The notes under the pieces are model-generated. The model made no database searches and was not told where the DNA came from. It saw only the letters and a program-made list of their open reading frames with translations. Below are positions 5,611-11,305 of a stretch of 11,417 nt of DNA, one piece after another. A program made the translations under genes and the position numbers. Within the stretch, counting starts at the first letter, position 1. Each line of letters starts with the position of its first letter. The stretch spans positions 64,060-75,476 of the forward strand of contig MU646944.1 of assembly GCA_026770585.1 (NCBI GenBank), written 5' to 3'. Source of the stretch: Baffinella frigidus (lineage: Eukaryota > Cryptophyceae > Cryptomonadales > Baffinellaceae).

Positions 5611-5828
5611 CTGCGTTGGCCATGGGATAGTTGGCCACGGAAAACAATGCAACTCGACCGAAAGTTGATAATCAACTTCCGAAAGTTGATAATTTTGCAC
5701 CAGCACCGTCAACTTTTGATAAATTCCTCATCATTTTGTACCGCCCTCCTCCTGAAACAAAGAGGCCCCCATTTCAAAAGAGAGTGGGGTCTGAAGCGAA
5801 AACGCAACGTTTGCTAAGACGCTGACAC

Positions 5829-5948
5829 CGCGCGTGGCAGCACCCGCAAGTTGCGGGAGACAACTTAGGGGCAAATGGGTCCTGCACTTTAAACTCCTAA
5901 CTCCTAACTCCCCCAGCGCTTTCCGGCAAACCGGACACCGCCCCCCTC
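5829..5948 (-). pseudogene. RING C-terminal exon copy with insertion
   Basis: The acceptor CATCTCAG precedes GGRCPVCRKALGEL, then about 45 bases of unrelated sequence, then the GCGGGTGCTGCCACGCGC segment of the exon in a shifted frame. The GRFSVNL end is missing. Confidence 0.7.
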
Positions 5949-6149
5949 CTGAGATGATTGGGTTCAGGTTTTCGGGTTTAAGGACAGGATGGAGGCGTGT
6001 CCAACACCCCCTCCGTTTGAGTAACGGTGGAACGTCCACTTATGCGCAAAGTGGCTTGTGATGGTCAGGCCTCCTCCTGAAATAATTGCGAGGAGACTTC
6101 CCGCTCCCCAGCGTAGGGTTCATGGTGTAGTGTTCAGGGTTTAGGGTCG

Positions 6150-6228
6150 AGGACAGAAAAGCGCCCCGCCCATGGCAGCAAGTCCCCCCTCCCCAGCGCC
6201 TTCCAGCACACCGGACACCACCCCCTTC
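6150..6228 (-). pseudogene. RING C-terminal exon copy (CPVCWK)
   Basis: After ATTTCAG the frame reads CPVCWKALGRGDLLPWAGRF, then SV and diverges into heptamer repeats. Relative to the intact copy R became W and three codons near RVLPR are deleted. Another acceptor-only scrap lies near 6066-6115. Confidence 0.7.
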
Positions 6229-6239
6229 CTGAAATGATC

Positions 6240-6490
6240 GCGAAAGGTCGGGGTGGTTAGTCTGGTGCAAGTTTTCACAATTATCGTTTTAAACCCGTTT
6301 GGGGGTTATTTGTACCCATCTGTAAAGTTTGTGCAAGAAGGTGTGCCAAGCGGTGACTAAGTTGTAGCTCTGTCTGAGTCTATCTGGGCTCCTCATACGA
6401 TACATCTAGGCCAAAACTTCAGTACAAAAAGCGTCAAAACGTTGTCTAAATGTATTTATGAGGAGAAGAGATAAACGGAGGCACGTTAAG
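6240..6490. other. Unique non-coding stretch
   Basis: Moderate A/T sequence with no heptamer repeats, no family match and no sustained reading frame. Short resemblances to the 222-bp repeat (CAGTACAAAA, GTATTTATGAGGAG) occur near 6418-6465, in a different order. Confidence 0.4.
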
Positions 6491-6661
6491 GTGCTCACCT
6501 CTGGAGCCCTTTTGCATGACTTCTCCGGGGGGGGGGTTGGACACACCCTAGGGGGTGTTGGACACGCCTCCAGCGGCGCCCTAAGGCAGGCCCGTACTTC
6601 CAAAGTGACAATTTCTCACAGACTGTTGAATCACTCGACTTACGGCTCGAGGGTAGTAACA

Positions 6662-6664
6662 GAC

Positions 6665-6695
<31 letters not shown>

Positions 6696-6852
6696 AGAAG
6701 AGGAAGCAGAAGCAAAAGCAGAAGAAGAAGAAGAAGAAGAAGAAGAAGAAGAAGAAGCAAAAAGAGAAGAAGAAAAAGAAAAAGAAAAAGAAGAAGAAGA
6801 TGAAGAAGAAACAGAAGAAGAAAAAGAAGACGAGGAAGAAAAAAAAGAGGGG
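6662..6852 (+). repeat. (AAG)n purine tract, about 190 bp
   Basis: Nearly uninterrupted AAG/AAA units on the plus strand, hence (CTT)n on the gene strand. Translated, it only gives poly-Lys, Ser, Phe or Leu. It sits between the RING middle and RING end exons, where the family has only a short spacer, so it is most likely intronic. Confidence 0.92.
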
Positions 6853-6954
6853 GAATAACAAGAACAAGCACAAGTACCTCCAGCTTCAACGGCCCCAACG
6901 GCTCCAAGCGCCCCCCCCAGTTCCGAGGCGGGCCCACGCCCCGGAAACGAAGAT

Positions 6955-7052
6955 TTCACCCCCGGAACAGCCCGGGAAACCGCGCGGGGTTCCTTGGGGA
7001 GGGCGCGGTAGGCGCAGTCGCGGCAGAAGATGTGTGCGCACGGCGTGATCAT
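6955..7052 (-). CDS. RING middle exon (ITPCAHIFCRDC), intact copy
   Basis: After the acceptor GGATTGCAG the minus strand encodes MITPCAHIFCRDCAYRAL and continues PKEPRAV. C-x-H-x2-C-x2-C are the central zinc ligands of the RING, in family spacing. It joins in phase 0 to the upstream exon ending CVEP, giving EPMITPCAH where relatives have DPVITPCAH. The 3' boundary is not certain; GT dinucleotides follow at GCGGTTTCC and GGGGTGAAA. The frame stays open into the (CTT)n tract, which should not be taken as protein. The partner with the CPVC ligands is at 4946-5061. Confidence 0.8.
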
Positions 7053-7257
7053 CTGCAATCCGGTTCGTTTAGTCAACTTCTGACTTGTACGCACATGATC
7101 CGGTTTAGTCAACTGCCACCTTGGAGGCGTGATCATCTGCGCACAAGGCGGGAGTTGACTGAACTGAAAGTCAACCATTGTTGACTGAACTGAAAGTCGC
7201 CATTGTTGACTGAACCGAAAGTTGACGTGTTGACTGAACCTCACTCGGGGTGTGTGC

Positions 7258-7301
7258 CGAGAATCCTCGCGGCGGAAGATGTGTGCGCACAGCGTGATCA
7301 T
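7258..7301 (-). pseudogene. RING middle exon copy, zinc ligands lost
   Basis: After GGGTTACAG the minus strand reads MITLCAHIFRREDSR. Pro became Leu and both downstream cysteines of CRDC are Arg and Ser or missing, so it cannot bind zinc like the intact copy. Confidence 0.75.
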
Positions 7302-7493
7302 CTGTAACCCGGTTCGTTTAGTCAACCACCGCCTTGTACGCAGATGATCCGGTTTAGCCAACTCCTGCCTTGTACGTGGATTATCCGGTTTAGTCAACTG
7401 CTTTTTTTGCAGAAGATGTGATCATCTGCGCAGAAGAGCATATGTTCAATAAAGACTCTGTCATTGCAGAAGGGGACCCGCTAGCCATTGGAG

Positions 7494-7602
7494 GTGGCTC
7501 AAATAGTGCTCTGGGGCATTTTCGATTTACCTTGGATCAGGGTCGGATCCGACCCCGATCCAAGGTAAAATCGAAGACCTTCCAGGGCACTATTTGAGCC
7601 AC
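7494..7602. repeat. Long palindrome, about 54-bp arms, no loop
   Basis: 7494-7547 and 7548-7602 are inverted repeats with a few mismatches and one small gap, meeting at GTCGGATCCGAC. Outer ends are GTGGCTCAAATAGTGC. No coding match. A large cruciform or a small fold-back transposon is possible. Confidence 0.85.
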
Positions 7603-7979
7603 TTGAGACGGCTGGTGGACGGGGGCGGTCTGGTGACTAAACTGGGATCATCCGCGAACAAGAGGCGGGAGTTGACTGAACTGAAAGTCAACCTTGTTGA
7701 CTGAACCTCATTCGGGTGTGTACCAGGAATCCCAGAGCTCTGTAACCTTCGTGGGAATCTGCACGTGATCATCTGCGTACAAAGCGGGGAGTTGACTGAA
7801 CCGGATCATCTGCGCACAAGGCGGGAGTTGACTGAACCAGATTATCTGCGTACAAGGCGAGAGTTGACTGAACCGGGCGGAATGTGTACCGGGGCTGCGA
7901 CTAATTCGGGTAGGGTGTTTACCCAGAGTGTGAAAACATCTGTAGTGTTCAAAACATATCTGCAAGGGTAGGGCCTTAC

Positions 7980-8113
7980 CGGATCGACGCACGGATTTCG
8001 TGGTGGCCATGTTGGTTCCACGGAAGGGAATACACGGTGGCCATGGTGGTTTCGATCCGTAACAAACGCACGTTTCTCTCCGTGTGTTCCCGCAGGCGTT
8101 GCAGCAGCACGTA
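7980..8113 (-). pseudogene. Possible pre-RING exon (YVLLQRLRE) fused to RING start
   Basis: The minus strand reads YVLLQRLREHTERNV and, further on, GCGTCGATCCG followed by GTAAGG. The first part resembles the helix that precedes the RING in RAD5-type proteins (YVxxxLxxLRxG). The end matches the donor end of the CPICLEPCVEP exon (GTCGAGCCG, then GTAAGT). The CPICLE core between them is replaced by unrelated sequence containing two ATGGCCACC motifs, so this copy would lack the first zinc ligands. The high end abuts the palindrome at 8114-8167. Confidence 0.4.
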
Positions 8114-8167
8114 GACGACTAGTGTGGTCCCGGACTGACGGGGCAGTCCGGGACCACACTAGTCGTC
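8114..8167. repeat. Perfect hairpin, 24-bp arms, 6-base loop
   Basis: 8114-8137 and 8144-8167 are exact reverse complements. The arms include the GTGGTCCCGGACTGCCCC-type start of the CPICLE exon, so again an exon start was duplicated in inverted orientation. Confidence 0.93.
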
Positions 8168-8601
8168 CTTAAAAGTATTTACGAGGAGTCATCCAGTACA
8201 AAAGGGCGAATAGAAAGCCCTTGGGACGAACCAGAATAAAAGTCAGACAGAGCTGGATATCTGAAAGGGCAGGGGCTCATAACCATAAACTCTAAACCCT
8301 AAACCATCAACTACACCCTACACCCTAAACTTACCGGCTCGACGCACGGTTCGAGACAGATGGGGCAGTCGGGTACCACACTAGTCGTCCTTAAAAGTAT
8401 TTACGAGGAGTCATCCAGTACAAAAGGGCGAATAGAAAGCCCTTAGGACGAACCAGAATAAAAGTCGGACAGAGCTGGATATCTGAAAGGGCAGGGGCTC
8501 ATAACCATAAACCCTAAACCCTAAACCATCAACTACACCCTACACCCTACACTTACCGGCTCGACGCACGGTTCGAGACAGATGGGGCAGTCGGGTACCA
8601 C
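8158..8601. repeat. 222-bp tandem duplication
   Basis: 8158-8379 and 8380-8601 are nearly identical (about four single-base differences seen). Each unit holds, in gene sense, the CPICLEPCVEP coding segment, its GTAAGT donor, a few CCCTAAA-like units on the plus strand (about 8287-8330 and 8509-8550) and unique sequence. Low divergence implies a recent event. Confidence 0.92.
8335..8380 (-). pseudogene. RING start exon copy, 5' truncated
   Basis: It encodes VVPDCPICLEPCVEP followed by GTAAGT, the same as the copy at 8557-8614, but it is cut by the 222-bp repeat junction so that the acceptor and first codons are missing. Confidence 0.8.
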
Positions 8602-8614
8602 ACCGCTCCGCACA
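8557..8614 (-). CDS. RING start exon (CPICLEPCVEP), intact copy
   Basis: The acceptor CCGAAACAG and the donor GTAAGT bracket 58 nt encoding VRSGVVPDCPICLEPCVEP with one leading base. CPICLEP is the first zinc ligand pair of the RING of HLTF/RAD5-type ligases. It ends in phase 0 and joins MITPCAH of the 6955-7052 exon. The two exon pieces plus the CPVC exon complete a C3HC4-type RING. The leading base means the previous exon must end with two bases of a codon. Confidence 0.85.
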
Positions 8615-8764
8615 CTGTTTCGGGTTTCGCGTCAATTTCATGACAGGACAGAATCTGCCCCTCTTCGTAAGGCTTCCACCACCGAAGATAAGGGTAGATA
8701 TACTATTTTAGGCATAAAAAGAAGGATTGAAACAGCATGAATCAGATTCTGGTATGCTCCAAGA

Positions 8765-8804
8765 TGACGGTTCGAGGCGGTCGGGTGCCACGCCACTCCG
8801 AACA
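8765..8804 (-). pseudogene. RING start exon copy with internal deletion
   Basis: After CCAAACAG the bases follow the intact exon (TGTTCGGAGTGGCGTGG), but about 12 bases covering CPIC are deleted and the frame is shifted. Confidence 0.65.
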
Positions 8805-9480
8805 CTGTTTGGGGTTTGGGGTTTTCGGTTTGGGGTTTGGTTTAGGGGCCGCCCAGCACGCAGAACCAGAAACCAGTGGGAAAGTGATCTCATATGCAAA
8901 CACTTATAATTCATAAACTTGGTTCAATGAAATTTACTGCACAGAACGATCTTTATTAGTAATATTAAAGCAAACGTGTTTTATTTTTGATTGAAACCAA
9001 GTTTATAAATTATAAGTGTTTCCATATGAGATCGGTCAGCATGAGGCGCGAGAGAAGCGCAGAAGAAAAACGGGAGCTGGAAAGCTATGCAGGGCAGGAC
9101 GCGTCTTTCCCCCAGGGAAGGTAGGAACCTTCCGGGTTCAGGAACGTTACGAGTGCCACACAGCAGACTTCCAAGGGATTTCGAATAACCCTTAAGCGTT
9201 AGGACCTAGGATCCTATGGTAGGCAACCCGTAGGGGCATAGAGGGGTTCCTGCGGATAAGGTCACGGGAAGGTGGCCCGACTTGGGCCGAAACTCCCTGC
9301 GTACCCTGCTGTGGGGCTTCAACGCTCGGATCGTTGAAGCAATCAAAAGGTTCCCAAACCCTAAACACCAAACACATTTTTAACATTTGTTTCGGGGCAG
9401 GGCGCGTCTTCGTCCGCAAGTCTTTAAAAATGGCTCAAACGTCTTTCAAAATGGCTCAAAAGGTCGCGTGGATCACCTCT
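8805..9480. other. Mostly unique spacer, no gene recognised
   Basis: It contains a few TTTGGGG units (8808-8845), the AT-rich inverted-repeat element (8886-9033), and otherwise unique sequence with a small hairpin CTTCAACG/CGTTGAAG (about 9318-9340). Short plus-strand frames (for example from the ATG near 9041) have no recognisable similarity. A GCAGGGC, then GCGTCTT pair near 9093 and 9396 is too weak to interpret. Confidence 0.4.
8886..9033. mobile_element. 148-bp AT-rich MITE-like element
   Basis: The terminal inverted repeats are about 43 bp (GATCTCATATG to TTGGTTCAAT and its reverse complement), with few mismatches. The interior of about 60 bp is very AT-rich, in sharp contrast with the GC-rich surroundings. 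No open frame and no clear target duplication. Confidence 0.75.
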
Positions 9481-9673
9481 CGGACACCCCCCGGAAATAG
9501 CCCCGTGAAGACCCCTCCCCCGCGTCACACCCCTTCACGGACTCGGATGTGTTCCCGACGCCGTGTACCACGGAGTCAGCGTCCCCGTCCGCCTTGTCCC
9601 CAACATGCCCCCCCTCTGTGGATGCGACACCCTGTACGGTTCGGGGATTGGGGATTAGCGCCGAGAGCGACAC
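9481..9673 (-). other. Possible acidic linker coding segment
   Basis: One minus-strand frame is open and rich in G, D, A, S and V (VGDKADGDADSVVHG, SESVKGCDAGEG). That resembles the style of the linker after ACAHPYL (9843-10030) and of the insert in the 3826-4203 exon. No conserved family motif is visible, so coding status is only inferred from position and composition. It includes a TGTACCACGGAGTCAGCGT stretch matching the right half of the 40-bp element. Confidence 0.3.
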
Positions 9674-9679
9674 ATAGCT

Positions 9680-9842
9680 AGGGTTCAGGGTTCGGGGTTT
9701 AGGCTTTAGGGTTTAGGGTTTAAGGTTCAGGGTTTAGGGTTTAGGGTTTGGGGTTTAGGGTTTAGGGTTTCGGGTTTCGGGTTTAGGGTGTAGGGGTCGG
9801 GGTTTAGGGTTCAGGCTTTAGGGTTTAGGGTTTAGGGGGTAG
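9680..9842 (+). repeat. Telomere-like repeats
   Basis: TTTAGGG with TTCAGGG, TTCGGGG and TTTCGGG variants, filling the interval below the ACAHPYL exon. Confidence 0.88.
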
Positions 9843-10030
9843 GTCGCAACCGTCACGTCCCCAGGGGAAGCAGTCGTGTCCCCAGGGGAGGCATCCGCGT
9901 CCAGGAGGACATTTGAGCAATTTATCTTGGAGCCATTGGCGTCCGCGTCCTCGAGAAGCTGTCTTGCGAGTTTTTCGCGGTCGGCGTCCCCCGAAGGCCG
10001 CGCAAGCGCCAGGTACGGGTGCGCACACGC
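9843..10030 (-). CDS. ACAHPYLAL exon with acidic linker, long copy
   Basis: The acceptor CCAAACCCAG, formed by telomere-like repeats, precedes ACAHPYLALARPSGDAD, then REKLARQLLEDADANG and a D/A/S/P-rich tail. (L)RQxCxHPYL is the conserved block between SNF2 lobe 1 and the RING in RAD5/HLTF proteins; the RQ comes from the upstream exon ending LLRLRQ. The 3' boundary is unsettled, with GTGACG and GTTGCG near 9850 as candidates. The linker tail has near-tandem SPGDTTA and SPGDVTV units. Confidence 0.75.
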
Positions 10031-10087
10031 CTGGGTTTGGGAGCCAAAAGTTGACGGATTTGTACCACAGAGCCAGGATGTCAACTT

Positions 10088-10130
10088 TGGAACAGTCCGC
10101 GAGCTTTTTGCGGTCGGCGCCAGGTACGGG
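10088..10130 (-). pseudogene. ACAHPYL exon fragment (YLAPTAKSSRT)
   Basis: It encodes YLAPTAKSSRT; relative to the long copy, a small deletion after YLAL shifts ADREKLA into APTAKSS. The acceptor and ACAHP are replaced by a 40-bp element. Confidence 0.6.
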
Positions 10131-10197
10131 TAAGTTGACAGATTTTTACCACGGACCCAGCATGTCAACTTTAGGAAAGTCCGCCTGGGGCCTCACG

Positions 10198-10265
10198 ACA
10201 AAAATCACGTTCGAGTCGGCGTCCCCCGAAAGCCGCGCGAGCGCTAGGTACGGGTGCGCGCACGC
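10198..10265 (-). CDS. ACAHPYLAL exon, short copy with both splice sites
   Basis: The acceptor TGCCGGCAG and the donor GTGAGG bracket 68 nt encoding ACAHPYLALARLSGDADS and then NVIFVV. It agrees with the long copy through SGDAD and then diverges. Because 68 nt is two more than a multiple of three, it leaves a partial codon, which could match the one-base start of the CPICLE exon at 8557-8614; that fit is arithmetical and unproven. Either this or the long copy could be the used exon. Confidence 0.65.
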
Positions 10266-10268
10266 CTG

Positions 10269-10530
10269 CCGGCAAAAGTTGACGGATTTGTACACGGAGT
10301 CAGCGTGTCAAATTTTGAAAAGTCCGCGAGCTTTTTGCGGTCGGCGCCAGGTAGGGGGGCGCGCACGACTGCCGGCAAAAGTTGACGGATTGGTACCACG
10401 GAGTCAGTGTGTCATCTTTAGGATAGTTCGCGAGTTTTTCGCGGTGGGTGCCAGGTAGGGGCGCGCGCACGCTTGCCGGCAAAAATTGACGGATTTGTAC
10501 CACGGAGTCAGCGTGTCAACTTTAGGATAG
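10269..10530. repeat. Tandem units of about 103 bp with exon start plus 40-bp element
   Basis: CCGGCAAAA landmarks at 10269, 10372 and 10476 give spacings of 103 and 104 bp. Each unit carries a 40-bp element, a damaged ACAHPYL exon start and its acceptor region. Confidence 0.85.
10322..10472 (-). pseudogene. Two damaged ACAHPYL exon copies in tandem units
   Basis: 10322-10368, after TGCCGGCAG, reads SCAPPYLAPTAKSSRT (His of HPYL replaced by Pro). 10430-10472 has the acceptor changed to GGCAAG and a frame that reads PLPGTHREKLAN. Both carry the same small deletion after YLA as the copy at 10088-10130. Confidence 0.65.
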
Positions 10531-10584
10531 CCCGGATCGGGCCCAATGCCAGAAACTCGCACTACATAGGGGTGCGCGCACGCT
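10530..10584 (-). pseudogene. ACAHPYV exon copy next to heptamer repeats
   Basis: It reads ACAHPYVVRVSGIGPDPG after CCAAACCCAA, where the acceptor CAG has changed to CAA. It is otherwise in frame through SG. Confidence 0.55.
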
Positions 10585-10589
10585 TGGGT

Positions 10590-10943
10590 TTGGAGTTTGG
10601 GGCTTAGATTTCAGGGTTCCGGGTTTGGGGTTTAGCACAGATAGGAACAGATATTCAGAGTCAAGGATCTAGGGTTTAGGGGTCAGGACCTACCAAAGCC
10701 GAAGGAGAATTTCAGGTTTAGGGTGTATGGTGTAGGGTTCAGGGTTCAGGGTTTGGATTTTAGGGTTCAGGATTTGAGGTTTAGGGTTTAGGGGTTGGGG
10801 TGTAGGATTTAGGTTTTGGGGATCAGGGTTCAGGGTTTAGGGTTTAACACAGTGAGAAACAAATTTTCAGAGTCTAGAGTCTTGGGTTTAGGGGTTAGGA
10901 TGTAGGGTTCAGGGTTTGGAGTTTGGGGTTTAGGGTTTAGAAC
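10590..10943 (+). repeat. Telomere-like repeats with scattered short unique pieces
   Basis: Mixed TTTAGGG, TTCAGGG and TTTGGGG units. A short non-repeat piece is present twice (about 10634-10662 and 10850-10880; minus strand DSEYLFL and DSENLFL), with GTGCTAAA or GTGTTAAA after it. It may be a very diverged remnant of the LLRLRQ exon end. Confidence 0.75.
10690..10715 (-). pseudogene. Remnant of the LLRLRQ exon end
   Basis: GAAATTCTCCTTCGGCTTTGGTAG followed by GTCCTGA matches the end of the intact exon (GAAATGCTCCTCCGTC, then CGGCAG and GTTCTAA). The terminal codon is now TAG. Confidence 0.55.
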
Positions 10944-10988
10944 CTGTCGGAGACCGAGGAATATTTCGAGGATCGACGCGTTTTGAAT
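10944..10988 (-). pseudogene. NASILEIFLGLRQ exon copy, 5' part diverged
   Basis: It encodes IQNASILEIFLGLRQ before GTTCTAAACC. L to I, M to I/F and R to G changes affect the normally invariant LLRLRQ helix. The sequence above 10988 is unrelated to the intact copy. Confidence 0.7.
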
Positions 10989-11109
10989 AAAAAGAGACGA
11001 AATTTCGCGAAATGAACCGAACATGTCGAAAAAGAGCCCAATCTTTAGGCAAATTTGAGGTCACACCCGAAATGAAGATACGAATATCAACGGACATAGC
11101 CCTGTTCGC

Positions 11110-11229
11110 ATCCGGGTGCGGAGGGTTTAGGGTGTAGGGTGTAGGGTGTAGGGTGCAGGGTTTAGGGTGAGATTTAGAGTTTAGGGTTTTGGGTTGAGAG
11201 TTTAGGGTTTAGGGCTTAGGGCTTAGAAC
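11110..11229 (+). repeat. Telomere-like repeats, GTGTAGGG and TTTAGGG
   Basis: Four GTGTAGG-type units (11130-11155) and then mixed variants up to the donor of the exon at 11230. Confidence 0.85.
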
Positions 11230-11280
11230 CTGCCGGAGACGGAGGAGCATTTCGAGGATCGACGCGTAGTTTGAGAGCAC
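11230..11280 (-). CDS. VLSNYASILEMLLRLRQ exon, intact copy
   Basis: After GAAACAAG the minus strand has 17 complete codons, VLSNYASILEMLLRLRQ, followed by GTTCTA. This is the SNF2 block at the end of lobe 1 leading to RQACxHPYL, and NYASILELLLRLRQ is characteristic of plant-type RAD5 proteins. Phase 0 at the donor joins ACAHPYL exactly. The acceptor CAAG is weaker than the CAG used elsewhere; the exon might start further upstream. Anything 5' of it (lobe 1 with Walker A and DExH) would have to lie beyond the (TTTGGGG)16 array. Confidence 0.8.
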
Positions 11281-11305
11281 CTTGTTTCGTGTTTAGGGTT
11301 TTGGG

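Larger units (their letters stand above)
7063..7874. repeat. 36-bp repeat units in both orientations
   Basis: The unit has GATCATCTGCGCACAAGG followed by CGGGAGTTGACTGAACC. Three direct units at 7767-7874 are spaced 36-37 bp. Others are direct at about 7130-7165 and 7660-7690, and inverted at about 7063-7110 and 7311-7400. Related TTGACTGAACTGAAAGTC units of about 25 bp lie at 7155-7240. In gene sense each direct unit contains CTTGTGCGCAG followed by ATGATC, the acceptor and start of the RING middle exon. Confidence 0.75.
10048..10522. repeat. Five copies of the 40-bp inverted-end element
   Basis: Copies at 10048-10087, 10132-10171, 10276-10314 (39 bp), 10379-10418 and 10483-10522. They alternate with pieces of the ACAHPYL exon. 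The central GGATTTGTACCACGGA is the best conserved part; two arms have decayed ends (GTCAAATT, GTCATCTT). Confidence 0.8.
189..11280 (-). other. RAD5-like: RAD5/HLTF-like SNF2-RING ATPase locus with amplified exons
   Basis: The minus strand carries, in correct protein order, the second half of a SNF2-family DNA translocase with a RING finger inserted between helicase lobes. Proteins of this type (yeast Rad5, plant RAD5, human HLTF) act in the nucleus in post-replication repair: the RING polyubiquitinates PCNA and the ATPase reverses stalled forks. Visible blocks are the linker after lobe 1 (LLRLRQACAHPYL), a C3HC4-like RING (CPIC, CAHIFCRDC, CPVC), and lobe 2 motifs ([38 protein letters not shown]). 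Each block is present as one good copy plus several damaged ones. The block between CPVC and VVFSQW (GRFSVNLKESW, SSK, VDALI) resembles plant RAD5 more than Rad16, so RAD5-like is preferred; Uls1 or Rad16 relatives are not excluded. Lobe 1 is absent from the window. Confidence 0.85.

Noticed and set aside
5494-5817. Plus-strand frame containing CCPVCRKAH, suggesting a RING gene on the plus strand
   Set aside because: The motif comes from the inverted arm of a fold-back (5531-5554) within a minus-strand exon copy; nothing else of a RING follows in this frame.
6458-7048. 196-residue plus-strand frame rich in Lys
   Set aside because: It is the antisense reading of the RING exon region and the (AAG)n tract; low complexity, no family match.
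6495-7397. 300-residue open frame on the minus strand with a poly-Ser run
   Set aside because: Only the short stretch after the acceptor at 7052 and a decayed copy at 7301 match anything; the rest is translated 36-bp repeats, spacer and (CTT)n tract. Not one protein.
7500-7610. tRNA or structured RNA gene in the long palindrome
   Set aside because: The fold is a simple long hairpin without a cloverleaf or A/B box motifs.
7767-7874. Regular 36-bp repeats resembling a CRISPR array
   Set aside because: Units are directly contiguous without spacers, the context is eukaryotic with spliced exons, and there are no cas genes. It is a tandem repeat.
9041-9124. Small plus-strand frame starting MRRERSAEEKRELE
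   Set aside because: Short, no recognisable similarity and no splice or promoter support; charged composition alone is not evidence.
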